Shown here piece by piece: positions 1 through 8,544 of a stretch of 64,000 bases of DNA (its first letter is position 1; the number at the start of each line of letters is the position of its first letter). A program made the translations under genes and the position numbers. The notes beneath the pieces were generated by a model. It had not been told where the DNA came from and did no database searches. It worked only from the letters and a program-made list of their open reading frames with translations. The stretch covers positions 186,001 to 250,000 of the forward strand of contig NZ_JAJOMB010000001.1 of assembly GCF_021129305.1 (NCBI RefSeq), in the 5' to 3' direction. The stretch is from Kineosporia babensis. GTDB lineage: Bacteria > Actinomycetota > Actinomycetes > Actinomycetales > Kineosporiaceae.

Positions 1-768
1 CTGGCCGGTATCGCCGCCACCGCCGTCGATTTCCCCGTCGCCTGGCACCTGCTCATCGCCGGGGCGCTGGCACTGGGCCTGTTCATCTGGGCGATCCAGC
101 AGATCCCGGCGGGTACCGGCAAGGTCGAGGTGCCCACTGCGGCAGTTCAAACTGGGGACGCGTCGGGGCCCCAAACGTCCGTCGGTTCGGCTCCCGTGCT
201 GTGGAAGGACACCCGACTCCTGCTGATCGGGGGCATCGTCCTGGCGATGGCGCTGGCCGAGGGCACGGCGAACGACTGGCTGCCGCTGCTGATGGTGGAC
301 GGGCACGGCTTCGACGACGCACTCGGCTCGACGATCTACGCCACGTTCGCGCTCTCGATGACCGTGGGCCGGTTCGTGGGCGGGGGCTTCATCACCCGCT
401 ACGGCCGAGGCCGGGTGCTGACCGCCAGCGCGATCTTCGCGGCGCTGGGGCTGGCGCTGGTGTCGTTCCCGGACAGCCAGGTACTGGCCGCGGCGGGGGT
501 AGTGCTCTGGGGACTGGGCGCCTCACTCGGCTTCCCGGTAGCGCTTTCGGCGGCCGGGGACTCCGGGCCGAACTCCGCGGCCCGGGTCTCCCTGGTGGCC
601 ACCGTCGGCTACATCGCGTTCCTGGTGGGCCCACCGCTGCTCGGCTTCCTCGGTGAGCACTACGGCCTGCGGACGGCCATGATCGTTCCGCTGAGCTGCG
701 CTTTGCTGGCGGTCTTCATCGCCCGGGCGGCCGACACCCCGGCCGAGGCGGTTCGCCCACACGGGTGA
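1..768 (+). CDS. MFS transporter, C-terminal part (cut by window start)
   Basis: The reading frame is open from the first base and ends at a TGA, giving about 255 residues, so the N-terminal half lies outside the window. The visible part has about six hydrophobic segments. Between the second and third of the later segments (around residue 125) is a short basic loop, TVGRFVGGGFITRYGRGR, typical of the MFS cytoplasmic loop motif. A hydrophilic linker of about 25 residues separates the two halves. An inner-membrane secondary transporter is clear, but the substrate cannot be read from the sequence. The next gene (lsr2) is convergent, so this is probably the last gene of its unit. Confidence 0.85.
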   Translation: MAGIAATAVDFPVAWHLLIAGALALGLFIWAIQQIPAGTGKVEVPTAAVQTGDASGPQTSVGSAPVLWKDTRLLLIGGIVLAMALAEGTANDWLPLLMVDGHGFDDALGSTIYATFALSMTVGRFVGGGFITRYGRGRVLTASAIFAALGLALVSFPDSQVLAAAGVVLWGLGASLGFPVALSAAGDSGPNSAARVSLVATVGYIAFLVGPPLLGFLGEHYGLRTAMIVPLSCALLAVFIARAADTPAEAVRPHG

Positions 769-798
769 AACGGTGCGGGCGAACCACCAGGCGGCGGG

Positions 799-1122
799 TC
801 AGTTACCCGCCGCCTGGTACTGCTCGATCACGGACGATGGAATGCGGCCACGCTCGGAAAGCTCGATTCCGTTGCTGGCCGCCCAGGCCCGGACCGCCCG
901 ATTGTCCACACCGGTGGCCACCTGCTTCGGGGTGTTCTGTTTACGGCCGCCGACCCGGCGCCCGACCTCCGTGTAAGGAGTCAGGGCCTTGCGCAGCGCC
1001 GCTGCATTCTTCTTGGTCACGTCGATCTCGTACTCGACGCCGTCGAGGCCGAAAGCCACTGTTTCGTCGGCCAACTGCCCGGTCATGTCGTCGAGCAGTT
1101 CGGTCACTGTCCTGGTCGCCAT
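799..1122 (-). CDS. lsr2: Lsr2 family nucleoid-associated protein
   Basis: The 107-residue protein matches Lsr2 in length and layout. An N-terminal dimerisation half carries TVTELLDDMTG and a DGVEYEIDV strand. A helical C-terminal domain carries RAWAASNGIELSERGRIP, where the RGR segment is the AT-hook-like minor-groove contact. In actinomycetes Lsr2 is an H-NS-like silencer that bridges AT-rich and horizontally acquired DNA. It starts at ATG and has its own upstream intergenic region of about 240 bp towards the tetR gene. It stands alone, convergent with the upstream transporter. Many actinomycetes carry two Lsr2 paralogues, and whether this is the main one cannot be told here. Confidence 0.95.
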   Translation of the reverse strand: MATRTVTELLDDMTGQLADETVAFGLDGVEYEIDVTKKNAAALRKALTPYTEVGRRVGGRKQNTPKQVATGVDNRAVRAWAASNGIELSERGRIPSSVIEQYQAAGN

Positions 1123-1366
1123 GGCGTGATGTCTTCGCTTTCTGACTGCTCAGTCGAAGGTGGGCGGCGGCATTGCTGCACCGTCAGAAAGGTTCCTCAG
1201 TGCCCTTGACCGAATACCGAGAACCCGCGCAGTACGAGCCTGCCACATTTATCCGGTCGATGTTCACTCTTCTCCGGCGGTGAAAAATCTCGTCCGCCGC
1301 TCTTCGGTATTCAGCCGGACGAGCGGGCGCCGGCCGGCACCGCAAGTTAGGGGGAGAACAGTCATT

Positions 1367-1388
1367 GACTTGTACGGACGTTCAAGTC
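1367..1388 (+). promoter_or_regulatory. 22-bp palindrome, probable TetR operator
   Basis: The outer six bases GACTTG and CAAGTC are perfect inverted repeats, and inside them ACG and CGT also pair, leaving only two mismatched base pairs across 22 bp. Size and symmetry are typical of TetR-family operators. It lies 12 bp upstream of the ATG chosen for the adjacent tetR gene, so autoregulation is likely. If the upstream TTG at 1365 were the true start, the palindrome would lie inside the coding region. Confidence 0.6.
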
Positions 1389-1400
1389 TTGACTGGCGCC

Positions 1401-2090
1401 ATGCGGGCATACCGACCGATCGCAGACCGGCGACGGCAACTGATCGACGCCGGAATTGCCATCGGTGAGCGCGAGGGCGTGGCGGCGGTGACGGCCCGCC
1501 GGGTCGCCTCAGAGGCGGGTGTGTCGCTCGGCCTGGTCTCGTACTGCTTCGCCACCAAGGACGACCTGACCGTGGCGATGGCCGCGCGAATCGCTGAGGA
1601 CACGGCCGAAGCTGCCGACTTCCCGCTCGACCTGAGCCCGCCCCCGATCCCGGAACTGGTGCCCGCCGGAGCCCGCAGCGCCGAGGCCACACCCCGCGCC
1701 ACCCCGGGCGTCCGCAGCACCGCCGAGCGCTCGGCCGAACTGGAGCACGCGCTGCAGGAGGCGCTGGGGCGGCTCTGGGCCCTGCACGAGGCCACCCCCG
1801 GCCGGCAGTTGCTGACCTACGAGATCACCACCCGCGCCCTGCGCGAACCCCGACTCAACGACGTGGCCCAGCAGCAGTACGACACCACCGTGCGCACCTG
1901 CGGGGCGGTACTGGCGCACGTGGCCGACCAGGTCGGCGTGGCCTGGGACCGGGAGATCGACGAGATCGCCTCCCTGGTGGTGATGGCGATCGACGGCGCC
2001 ACCCTGCGCTGGCTCGTGGACAAGGATTCGGCTGCCGCGTTGCGTCGCCTGGGCGACGTCGCGCGGATGCTCGTCACCATGGCTCGCTGA
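1401..2090 (+). CDS. TetR/AcrR family transcriptional regulator
   Basis: The protein has an N-terminal TetR helix-turn-helix (about residues 8-55): RRRQLIDAGIAIGEREG, then VTARRVASEAGVSLGLVSYCF and a KDDL turn. A helical ligand-binding and dimerisation domain follows. The ATG at 1401 places the first helix at the usual distance from the N-terminus. A TTG at 1365, preceded by a strong AGGGGGAG Shine-Dalgarno-like run, would add 12 residues and cannot be excluded. The stop is 4 bp before the GTG of an MFS gene, so the two form an operon and the regulator probably controls that exporter and itself through the palindrome at 1367-1388. The inducer is unknown. Confidence 0.88.
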   Translation: MRAYRPIADRRRQLIDAGIAIGEREGVAAVTARRVASEAGVSLGLVSYCFATKDDLTVAMAARIAEDTAEAADFPLDLSPPPIPELVPAGARSAEATPRATPGVRSTAERSAELEHALQEALGRLWALHEATPGRQLLTYEITTRALREPRLNDVAQQQYDTTVRTCGAVLAHVADQVGVAWDREIDEIASLVVMAIDGATLRWLVDKDSAAALRRLGDVARMLVTMAR

Positions 2091-2094
2091 GCCG

Positions 2095-3264
2095 GTGCCC
2101 ACCGCAGCGCTGGGGCGGGCCCGGATCGCCACCTCCGGGGCCTTCGCGGCCCAGGGCCTGCTGTTCACCGTCCTGCTCACCCACCTGCCGCAGTTCAAGG
2201 ACCGGTTCGGGGTCTCGGACGGCACGGTCACCCTGATCGTCGTCATGGTCACCCTGATCGCCAGTCTCGGGAGCCTGGCCAGCGAGGCCCTGGCGGCCCG
2301 GGTCTCCAGTTGGTTCGCGCTGCGCCTGGCCCTGGTCCTGGCTGCGCTCTCGGCCACGGCGATCGGCCTGGCCGGTGAACTGGTGCTGTTCGTGGCCGCT
2401 TTCGCGGTGTACGGGGTGGCCCTGGGCGGGGTGGACGCGGCCTCGAACATGCAGGGCGTGGCCGTGCAGCACCGTTACGGGCGCAGCGTGATCAACTCGT
2501 TCCACGCCGCCTGGAGCGCGGCCGCCATCGTCGGAGCACTGTACGTGGCGGCCAGCGAGCACCTCGACCTGGAGCTGGGCCTGTCGGTGGGGCTGGCCGC
2601 GCTGGTGGTGCTCGGCCTGACGATCTGGCCCGGTAACTGGCTGCTGCCCGGAGCCACCGGCCCGCAGGAGAGCACTGCCGAGAGCGATCTGCCCGGTTTC
2701 CTCAGCCGGGGGCCGCTTCTGCTGCTCGGGCTGGCGATGGCCGCCTACTGGGCCGTGGACTCCGGAACTTCCAGCTGGGGCGCCATCTATCTCACCGACG
2801 TCCTCCATTCCTCCACCAGCGTGGCGCCTTTGGCCTACGGCGCGTACCAGGCCCTGGCTCTGGTCTCCCGGTTGTTCGGCGACAGCGTGGTGCAGCGGTT
2901 CGGGGCGGCACGGACCATCCGGGGCGGCGCCCTGATCGGCGTGGCCGGCACGCTGCTGCTGGTGCTGGCCCCCGGTCCGGCCCTGGCCATCACCGGCTTC
3001 GCCCTGGCCGGGCTGGGACTGGCCGTGGTGCCCCCGCTGTGCTTCGCCGCGGCCAGTGCCCGGGCCCGCAGCCGGCTGCAGTCCGACCAGCTGGTGGCCC
3101 GGCTCAACGTCTTCAACTACCTCGGTGCGCTGCTCGGCGGGGCTTTGGTCGGAGCGGTCGGCAGCGGCCTCGGCCTGCGCACCGGATTCTTCCTGACCGT
3201 ATTGCTGGCGGCCTCGATGCTGTTGCTGGCCCGGGCTTTCACCACTCGGCCGGCAGCCGCTTGA
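2095..3264 (+). CDS. MFS transporter, probable TetR-controlled exporter
   Basis: The 389-residue protein has about twelve hydrophobic segments separated by short loops, the usual size for an MFS permease. It begins at a GTG 4 bp after the tetR stop, which implies co-transcription and probably translational coupling. The organisation (a regulator immediately followed by an MFS gene) resembles drug or metabolite efflux pairs. The second half contains DSGTSSWGAIYL and a basic loop near FGAARTIRGG. No motif fixes the substrate. There is no sign of truncation. Confidence 0.85.
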   Translation: MPTAALGRARIATSGAFAAQGLLFTVLLTHLPQFKDRFGVSDGTVTLIVVMVTLIASLGSLASEALAARVSSWFALRLALVLAALSATAIGLAGELVLFVAAFAVYGVALGGVDAASNMQGVAVQHRYGRSVINSFHAAWSAAAIVGALYVAASEHLDLELGLSVGLAALVVLGLTIWPGNWLLPGATGPQESTAESDLPGFLSRGPLLLLGLAMAAYWAVDSGTSSWGAIYLTDVLHSSTSVAPLAYGAYQALALVSRLFGDSVVQRFGAARTIRGGALIGVAGTLLLVLAPGPALAITGFALAGLGLAVVPPLCFAAASARARSRLQSDQLVARLNVFNYLGALLGGALVGAVGSGLGLRTGFFLTVLLAASMLLLARAFTTRPAAA

Positions 3265-3368
3265 ATTCGTTGCCTGACCGACCGATAGGATTTCGTTCCT
3301 GGTCAGAGGCATAGACGTCGGCGTCCGCTCTGCGGGAAAGAGGTCGCGGGTCTTTCGGGAGGGACGAA

Positions 3369-5072
3369 ATGAACGGCGTTCAGCTGCTACTGGTGGTGAT
3401 CGCGGCCGTTGCGGTCACCGGTCTGGCGCATCGCAAGGGTTTACAGGCGCCCCTGGTGGTCGTGGTGTTCGGGCTGGCGGCCTCGTTCATCCCGGGAATG
3501 CCGCGGCTGGAACTCGAGCCACACATCATCCTCGGCATTGTGCTGCCACCACTGCTGTATTCCACGGCGCTGGACTTCTCGGTGCCCAGCTTCGTGCAGA
3601 ACATCCAGCCGATCCTGCGCCTGGGCGTGGTGCTGGTCCTGATCACCGCCTTCGCGGTCGGCGGGGTGGCCTACTGGTCGGTGCCCGAACTGACCTTCGG
3701 CGCGGCGCTGGTGCTGGGGGCCGCGGTCGGCCCGCCGGACGCGGTCACCGCAGTGGCGATCGGGCGCTCCCTAGGCGTGCCGAACCGGGTGATGACCATC
3801 CTCACCGGTGAGAGCCTGATCAACGACGCGGCCGCGCTGACCCTGTTCAGTGTGGGCGTCGCGGCGGTCACCGGCAGCCACACCGTGGTCTCCAACCCGG
3901 TGCTGTTCTTCATCTACACGTCGGTGGTCGGCATCCTGGTCGGCCTGGTGCTGGCCGTGGTGGTGCTGTGGGTCCGCCGGCGCCTGCATGAGCCCGGCCT
4001 GGAGACGGTACTCGGGCTGATCGTGCCGTTCGCCGCGTTCCTGCTGGCCGAGGAGCTGCACGGCTCCGGTGTGCTGGCGGTGGTGATGGCCGGCTTCTGG
4101 GTCGGGCACAACTCGGTCACCTCCGGCTACGCCACCCGGCTGCAGGAGCGCCAGCTCTGGCGCAGCATCGACATCCTGCTCGAGGCCTTCGTCTTCGCCT
4201 ACATGGGCCTGCAGATGAAGTTCATCATCGAAGACGTGTTCGAGGTCCACCACGAGCCGGTCGGCGTGATGCTCTTCTCCTCGTTGCTGGTGCTGCTCAC
4301 CGTGCTGGCGATCCGGCCGATCTGGGTGTTCGGCTTCTCCGGCAGCCGGCAGCTGCTGCGCAAGGGCCTGGCCAGCACCCCGCCGGCGGAGAACCCCAAG
4401 GTGCCGTTCCTGGCGGCCGGGATGGACAAGGCCCGGGACCGGGCCGCCCGGGGCGCCAACTGGCAGACCAACGCGCTGATCTCGTGGACCGGCATGCGCG
4501 GGGTGATCACCCTGGCCGCGGCCGCCGGTGTGCCGTTCTACACCGAGAGCGGCGAGGAGTTCCCCGGGCGTTCGGCGATCCAGTTCATCGCTTTCGTGGT
4601 GGCCGTGGGCACCCTGCTGCTGCAGGGCGTGACCCTGCCGTACCTGGTCAAGCGGCTCGACCTGTCCAGCGACGTGGAACACAACAAGGAGATGCAGCAG
4701 CGCACGTTCGCCCGTGAGGTGGCCCGCAAGGCCTCCAAGCAGGCCGTGCAGCAAACCCTGGCCGACCCGCCCGACGGCTGTGACCCGGCCCTGCTGGAAG
4801 GCATCGCCGAACGTTTCCGGCACGCCCAGGAGACCCGTGAGGACCTGCTGCCGGACGACGAGGACGACCCGGCGCTGCGCGAACTGCACCGCAAGGACCT
4901 GACCCGGGCGGTTCGCGTGCTGCGCGAGCGCATGCTCACCGCCCAGCGCCAGGCCCTGATCGCCGAGCGGGATGCCGGGAACCTGGACGACGAGGTGCTG
5001 CGCGACCTGCTAGAGCACCTGGACTACGAGGAAGCGGCCACCGCCACCGGTTCGGCGGCCCGTCTGCACTGA
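3369..5072 (+). CDS. Na+/H+ antiporter, CPA1 family
   Basis: At 567 residues the protein has the CPA1 (NhaP/NHE-like) plan. About twelve membrane segments fill residues 1-400. Conserved signatures include GPPDAVTAVAIG (about 118-129) and LTGESLINDAAALTLF (about 143-158), which carry the acidic residues used for cation/proton exchange. A charged cytoplasmic tail of about 160 residues follows and ends in a likely helical segment rich in Arg and Glu. ATG at 3369 follows a GGGAGGGA ribosome-binding site. It would exchange cytoplasmic Na+ or K+ for external H+ at the membrane. It is monocistronic, convergent with the kinase gene downstream. Confidence 0.93.
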   Translation: MNGVQLLLVVIAAVAVTGLAHRKGLQAPLVVVVFGLAASFIPGMPRLELEPHIILGIVLPPLLYSTALDFSVPSFVQNIQPILRLGVVLVLITAFAVGGVAYWSVPELTFGAALVLGAAVGPPDAVTAVAIGRSLGVPNRVMTILTGESLINDAAALTLFSVGVAAVTGSHTVVSNPVLFFIYTSVVGILVGLVLAVVVLWVRRRLHEPGLETVLGLIVPFAAFLLAEELHGSGVLAVVMAGFWVGHNSVTSGYATRLQERQLWRSIDILLEAFVFAYMGLQMKFIIEDVFEVHHEPVGVMLFSSLLVLLTVLAIRPIWVFGFSGSRQLLRKGLASTPPAENPKVPFLAAGMDKARDRAARGANWQTNALISWTGMRGVITLAAAAGVPFYTESGEEFPGRSAIQFIAFVVAVGTLLLQGVTLPYLVKRLDLSSDVEHNKEMQQRTFAREVARKASKQAVQQTLADPPDGCDPALLEGIAERFRHAQETREDLLPDDEDDPALRELHRKDLTRAVRVLRERMLTAQRQALIAERDAGNLDDEVLRDLLEHLDYEEAATATGSAARLH

Positions 5073-5079
5073 GCGCTGG

Positions 5080-6651
5080 CTAGCGCTGGGCCGGGAGGTC
5101 CACCGTCATGGTGGTCCCCCGGCCCGGGGCGGAGTCGACGCGGATCGTCCCGCGGTGCGCGTCGACCACACCCTTGACCACGGCCAGCCCCAGGCCGGTG
5201 CCCGGGATGCCGCGGTCGGTGGCCGAACTGGAGCGGAAGAACCGGGTGAACAGCCGGGCCTGCTCGGCCTGCGGGATACCGATGCCGTGGTCGCGCACCT
5301 CCAGCCGTACCCCGGCCGCCATCGCCGAGACCTCGAGCGTGATGACGTCGGCCCGGCCTCCCAGGGGACGGTTGCCGGTCGGTGGGGGCGAGAACTTCAC
5401 TGCATTGCTGAGCAGGTTGATCAGCACCCGCTCCAGCTGCGAGGCATCGCCCAGCACGGTGGGCAACCGCTCGCCCAGCCGTACCTGCAGGGTCAGCCCG
5501 GCCTGCCGGGCCTCGGGAGCGACCGTGGCCACCGCGGCCTCGACCAGGTCGGGGAACGAGATCGCGCGGAACTGGCCGGATCCGGCGTGTCCCGACTCCA
5601 TCCGGGACAGCACCAGCAGATCCTCGACCAGACTGAGGACGCTGGCGGTGTTGCGGTCGATGATGTCCAGGAACCGGTGGCTGAGTTCCGGATCCTGCTC
5701 GCCGTCGCGCAGCATCTCCACGTAACCCCGCACCGAGGTCAGCGGGTTGCGCAGCTCGTGACTCACCGCGGCGACGAAATCGGTCTTCATCCGGTCCATC
5801 TCGCGCAGCTGGTTGTTGCCGGCGGCGAGTTTCTCGGCCCGGGACATGATGTCGGCGCGGGCCGCCCGCAGGTCCGACTCGACCCGTTTCTGCCGGGTGA
5901 TCTCGGTGTAGATCGCGCCGATCCCGAAGATCTCACCGCCGGAGTCACTGATCGGGTAACGCACGCACAGCAGGCTGCGGGCGCCGTCCGGGCCGTGGAA
6001 CTCCTCCTCCCGCTCCACCACGATCGAGGTGTGCAGGCAGCGCGCGTCGAGTTCGGTCATCTGCCGGGCCTTCTCGGCCGGGAAGATCTCGGCGTCGATC
6101 TTGCCGGCCAGGGTGTTCGGGGCCAGCCCGCACAGCCGCTCGAACTCGCCGTTGGCCAGCAGGTAGCGCCCGTCCACGGCCTTCACGCTGATCGCGGCCG
6201 GGGAATGGTTCACCAGCCCGGCCAGGATCGCCGAGGTCTCCCGCTCGCGGCGCTGGGCCTCGCGCTTCTCGGCGGTGAGCCGGCGGATGGCCAGGGCGTG
6301 CTCGACCGCCGGGCCGAGCCGGGCCAGCCGGTCCTTCAGCAGGTAGTCGACCGCCCCCAGACGCAGCGACTTGACGCAGGTCTCCTCGTCCATCTGGCCG
6401 CTGACCACGATCACCGGCACTTCCAGGTGCATCTCGTGCAACTGGGCCAGCACCGTGGGCGCGTCCAGGCCGGGAAGTGAGTAGTCGCAGAGGATCACGC
6501 CGGGCGGCGGGTCGAGGGCGGCCAGCATCGTGTCCATGGTGTCCACCCGGGTCCAGTCCGGGCCGAACCCGCTCCGGACCAGTTCGGCCACCATGAGCTC
6601 GGCGTCGGCCGGCTGGTCCTCGATGATGAGCAGCCGGAAACTCCTACTCAC
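5080..6651 (-). CDS. Hybrid REC-PAS-histidine kinase
   Basis: The 523-residue cytoplasmic protein opens with a receiver domain (about 5-120; phospho-acceptor Asp in VILCDYSLPG; invariant Lys in LLKDRL). A PAS domain (about 145-265), a HisKA helix pair with SHELRNPLTS carrying the phospho-His (about 298) and a HATPase domain with NLLSNAVKFS and GTGLGLAVV follow. There are no membrane segments. A receiver placed before the kinase suggests that an upstream phospho-signal gates kinase output. It is clearly paralogous to the protein at 15349-16833, sharing almost the same REC and HisKA motifs. It starts at GTG after GGGGGAA. No response regulator lies next to it. Confidence 0.92.
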   Translation of the reverse strand: MSRSFRLLIIEDQPADAELMVAELVRSGFGPDWTRVDTMDTMLAALDPPPGVILCDYSLPGLDAPTVLAQLHEMHLEVPVIVVSGQMDEETCVKSLRLGAVDYLLKDRLARLGPAVEHALAIRRLTAEKREAQRRERETSAILAGLVNHSPAAISVKAVDGRYLLANGEFERLCGLAPNTLAGKIDAEIFPAEKARQMTELDARCLHTSIVVEREEEFHGPDGARSLLCVRYPISDSGGEIFGIGAIYTEITRQKRVESDLRAARADIMSRAEKLAAGNNQLREMDRMKTDFVAAVSHELRNPLTSVRGYVEMLRDGEQDPELSHRFLDIIDRNTASVLSLVEDLLVLSRMESGHAGSGQFRAISFPDLVEAAVATVAPEARQAGLTLQVRLGERLPTVLGDASQLERVLINLLSNAVKFSPPPTGNRPLGGRADVITLEVSAMAAGVRLEVRDHGIGIPQAEQARLFTRFFRSSSATDRGIPGTGLGLAVVKGVVDAHRGTIRVDSAPGRGTTMTVDLPAQR

Positions 6652-6674
6652 GAAACCATTCCCCCCAGCGATTT

Positions 6675-6700
6675 CCCCGGGCGTCAGTTAACACCCGGGG
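6675..6700. terminator. GC-rich hairpin between xdhC-like gene and kinase gene
   Basis: CCCCGGG and CCCGGGG form a perfect 7-bp stem around a 12-nt loop, lying about 110 bp past the stop of the XdhC-like gene and 23 bp before the start of the kinase gene on the same strand. There is no clear U-tract, so it may be a weak terminator or simply leader structure. Confidence 0.35.
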
Positions 6701-6812
6701 AGCGGTCCGGAGCGGGAGAATCGCCGGAAGATCGGCAAGGGCGAGCAGAGCCGGCCACCACCGAACGGCCGATACCTCGGATACTCGCGCGAATCGTCCG
6801 TTGCTGTCGGAC

Positions 6813-7937
6813 CTACTCGCCGCTGGCCTGAAGCAGCCGCAACTGGGGATGGATCGGCCCGCGGGTGCGGCCCAGCGGCTGGACCACCTCCACCCCGGAA
6901 CGCAGGGCGATGATCTCGGCGCAGATCGAGACCGCGGTCTCTTCCGGGGTGCGCGCGCCCAGATCCAGACCGATCGGCGAGTGCAGCCGGTCCAGATCGG
7001 CCTCGTCGGCACCGGCGGCGCGCAGGCGTTCCAGCCGGTCGTCGTGAGTCCGGCGGCTGCCCATCGCGCCCAGGTAGCCCACCTGCGTCTGCAGCGCGGC
7101 GAGCACGGCCGGCACGTCGAACTTGGCCTCGTGAGTGAGCACGCAGATCGCGTCGCGCGGGGTCAGGCTGGGGCCGATCCGGGCCAGCAGCCGGTGCGGC
7201 CAGTCCACCAGCACCTCGTCGGCGTGCGGGAAGCGGGCGCGGGTCGCGAACATCTCGCGGGCGTCGCACAGGGTCACCCGGAAGCCGAGCACCGAGGCGA
7301 CCTGGCTGAGCGCCCCGGCGAAGTCGACCGCGCCGAAGATGATCATCCGGGCGGGCGGCAGGAACGGCTGCACGAAGACTCCGACGTCGCTGCGCCGGGC
7401 CTCACCCCGCGGGCCGTAGCGGCGCACCCGGGCCTGACCCAGTTCGCCGGCGGCGTCGCGGGCCACCACCCGGTCGAGTTCGGCATTACCCAAACTGCCC
7501 AGCAACGGACGTCCGGGGCGCACCAACGCGGTGGCGCCGAGTTGGTCTTCGGCCTGGACGACGGACGCCAGAACGACCGGCTCCCCCGCCCGCACCGCCT
7601 CGGCCAGTTGCTCGAACCCGATCAGCTGGGCGAACGGCTGGATCACCAGATGAATGGTTCCGCCGCAGGTCAGACCCACCGCCAGGGCATCGTTGTCGGA
7701 GTAGCCGAAGCTGACCAGCTCGGCCTCGTCGCGCTCGATCAGCTCCAGCGCGGCGCTCACCACCGCACCCTCGACACAGCCACCGGAGACCGAGCCGAGC
7801 ACCTCACCGTCCTCGTTCACCGCCATCGCGGCGCCGGGCTCCCGCGGGCCGGAGCCGTCCACATCGACCACCCGGGCCACGGCACACCGCTTGCCCTGGG
7901 CCCGCCAGTGGTCCAGTCCGGTCAGCAGTTCCCGCAT
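6813..7937 (-). CDS. XdhC/CoxI family protein
   Basis: The 374-residue protein has the two XdhC parts. The N-terminal XdhC_CoxI domain contains RVVDVDGSGPREPGA and SVSGGCVEGAV (about residues 20-60). The C-terminal Rossmann-like XdhC_C domain contains MIIFGAVDFAGALSQVA and AMGSRRTHDDRLERL. Family members help insert sulfurated molybdenum cofactor into xanthine dehydrogenase-type or CO-dehydrogenase-type hydroxylases. No such enzyme gene is in the window, so its client is unknown. ATG at 7937 was chosen because GGAGG lies 4 nt upstream and the conserved domain starts there; a longer frame extends upstream but has no family similarity. Confidence 0.88.
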   Translation of the reverse strand: MRELLTGLDHWRAQGKRCAVARVVDVDGSGPREPGAAMAVNEDGEVLGSVSGGCVEGAVVSAALELIERDEAELVSFGYSDNDALAVGLTCGGTIHLVIQPFAQLIGFEQLAEAVRAGEPVVLASVVQAEDQLGATALVRPGRPLLGSLGNAELDRVVARDAAGELGQARVRRYGPRGEARRSDVGVFVQPFLPPARMIIFGAVDFAGALSQVASVLGFRVTLCDAREMFATRARFPHADEVLVDWPHRLLARIGPSLTPRDAICVLTHEAKFDVPAVLAALQTQVGYLGAMGSRRTHDDRLERLRAAGADEADLDRLHSPIGLDLGARTPEETAVSICAEIIALRSGVEVVQPLGRTRGPIHPQLRLLQASGE

Positions 7938-8544
7938 CCGGCCTCCTTGAGGGCTGTCTGTCGGGCAGCCTACGTGCGGATGCGTGATTCGTGCACCGGG
8001 GACGAGCGGAAAACGCCCGGCGGGTGATCCCGCGCAGCCGGTACCAGGCGCGCACCTTCTGCCAAGCAGCAAAACCCTGCGCAATGCCCCGGCGACCGCA
8101 CTGGTCAAATGCCAGAACCTCCGCGCCAGCCCCGCGCCAGCCCCGCGCCAGGTCGCACCACGCGGGCGAATTCACGACACCGCGTAAACAAAGTGTCCCT
8201 GGCAGCACTTTGTTTACGCATTCCCTGAAATCGCCCGCACAGAGCCCGGTCAACGACCGCTCACGATGTGTCAAGGTGGTCCATCCGGTACCAGGTGTAC
8301 ACATCATCGAAGCATCCCCGCCCACCGCTCACGTCCGGGACGGCTTTTCCGGTGCGGTGAGCACCAACCTTGACCAGGTCAACTCCGCCCCGCAGTAGGC
8401 ATGGACTTCCAAAACACGCTCTAGGTCTCACGGGCACAGGGCCACGGACGGGGGCAGAGCAGCGGCAAGGGCAGCGGCAGAGGATCGTCCACCGGCGACC
8501 TAGGCCATACGGCGCAAGCTCTGCGGCGGGAACGTGGCGCCGGG
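7938..8544. other. Gene-poor stretch with small repeats, no convincing gene
   Basis: About 600 bp lie between the divergent side of the XdhC-like gene and the end of soxR. Short open frames exist on both strands, but none shows a domain, a good ribosome site or typical third-position GC bias. It holds 2.6 copies of an 11-bp tandem repeat (unit GCGCCAGCCCC, 8123-8151) and the perfect inverted repeat at 8182-8219. Base composition is patchily lower in GC than the neighbouring genes. It could be the remnant of a lost gene; nothing more can be supported. Confidence 0.5.
8182..8219. repeat. Perfect 14-bp inverted repeat with 10-nt loop
   Basis: GCGTAAACAAAGTG and CACTTTGTTTACGC are exact inverted copies separated by TCCCTGGCAG. 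The stem is AT-rich for this genome and is not next to a gene end or followed by a T-run, so it is not an obvious terminator. It could be an operator, a small structured RNA or a leftover of a mobile element end. Confidence 0.6.

Noticed and set aside
1212-1312. GAATACCGA/TCGGTATTC inverted repeat in the lsr2-tetR region
   Set aside because: The 9-bp arms are 83 bp apart; too far for a normal hairpin and too short to exclude chance.
2074-3312. Long minus-strand open frame opposite the MFS gene
   Set aside because: Composition is Gln/Gly/His-rich, as expected for the reverse of a membrane-protein gene, with no domain or start signal.
7804-8325. Minus-strand open frame extending from the XdhC-like gene into the gene-poor region
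   Set aside because: It overlaps the 5' end of a well-supported gene in another phase and resembles no known family.
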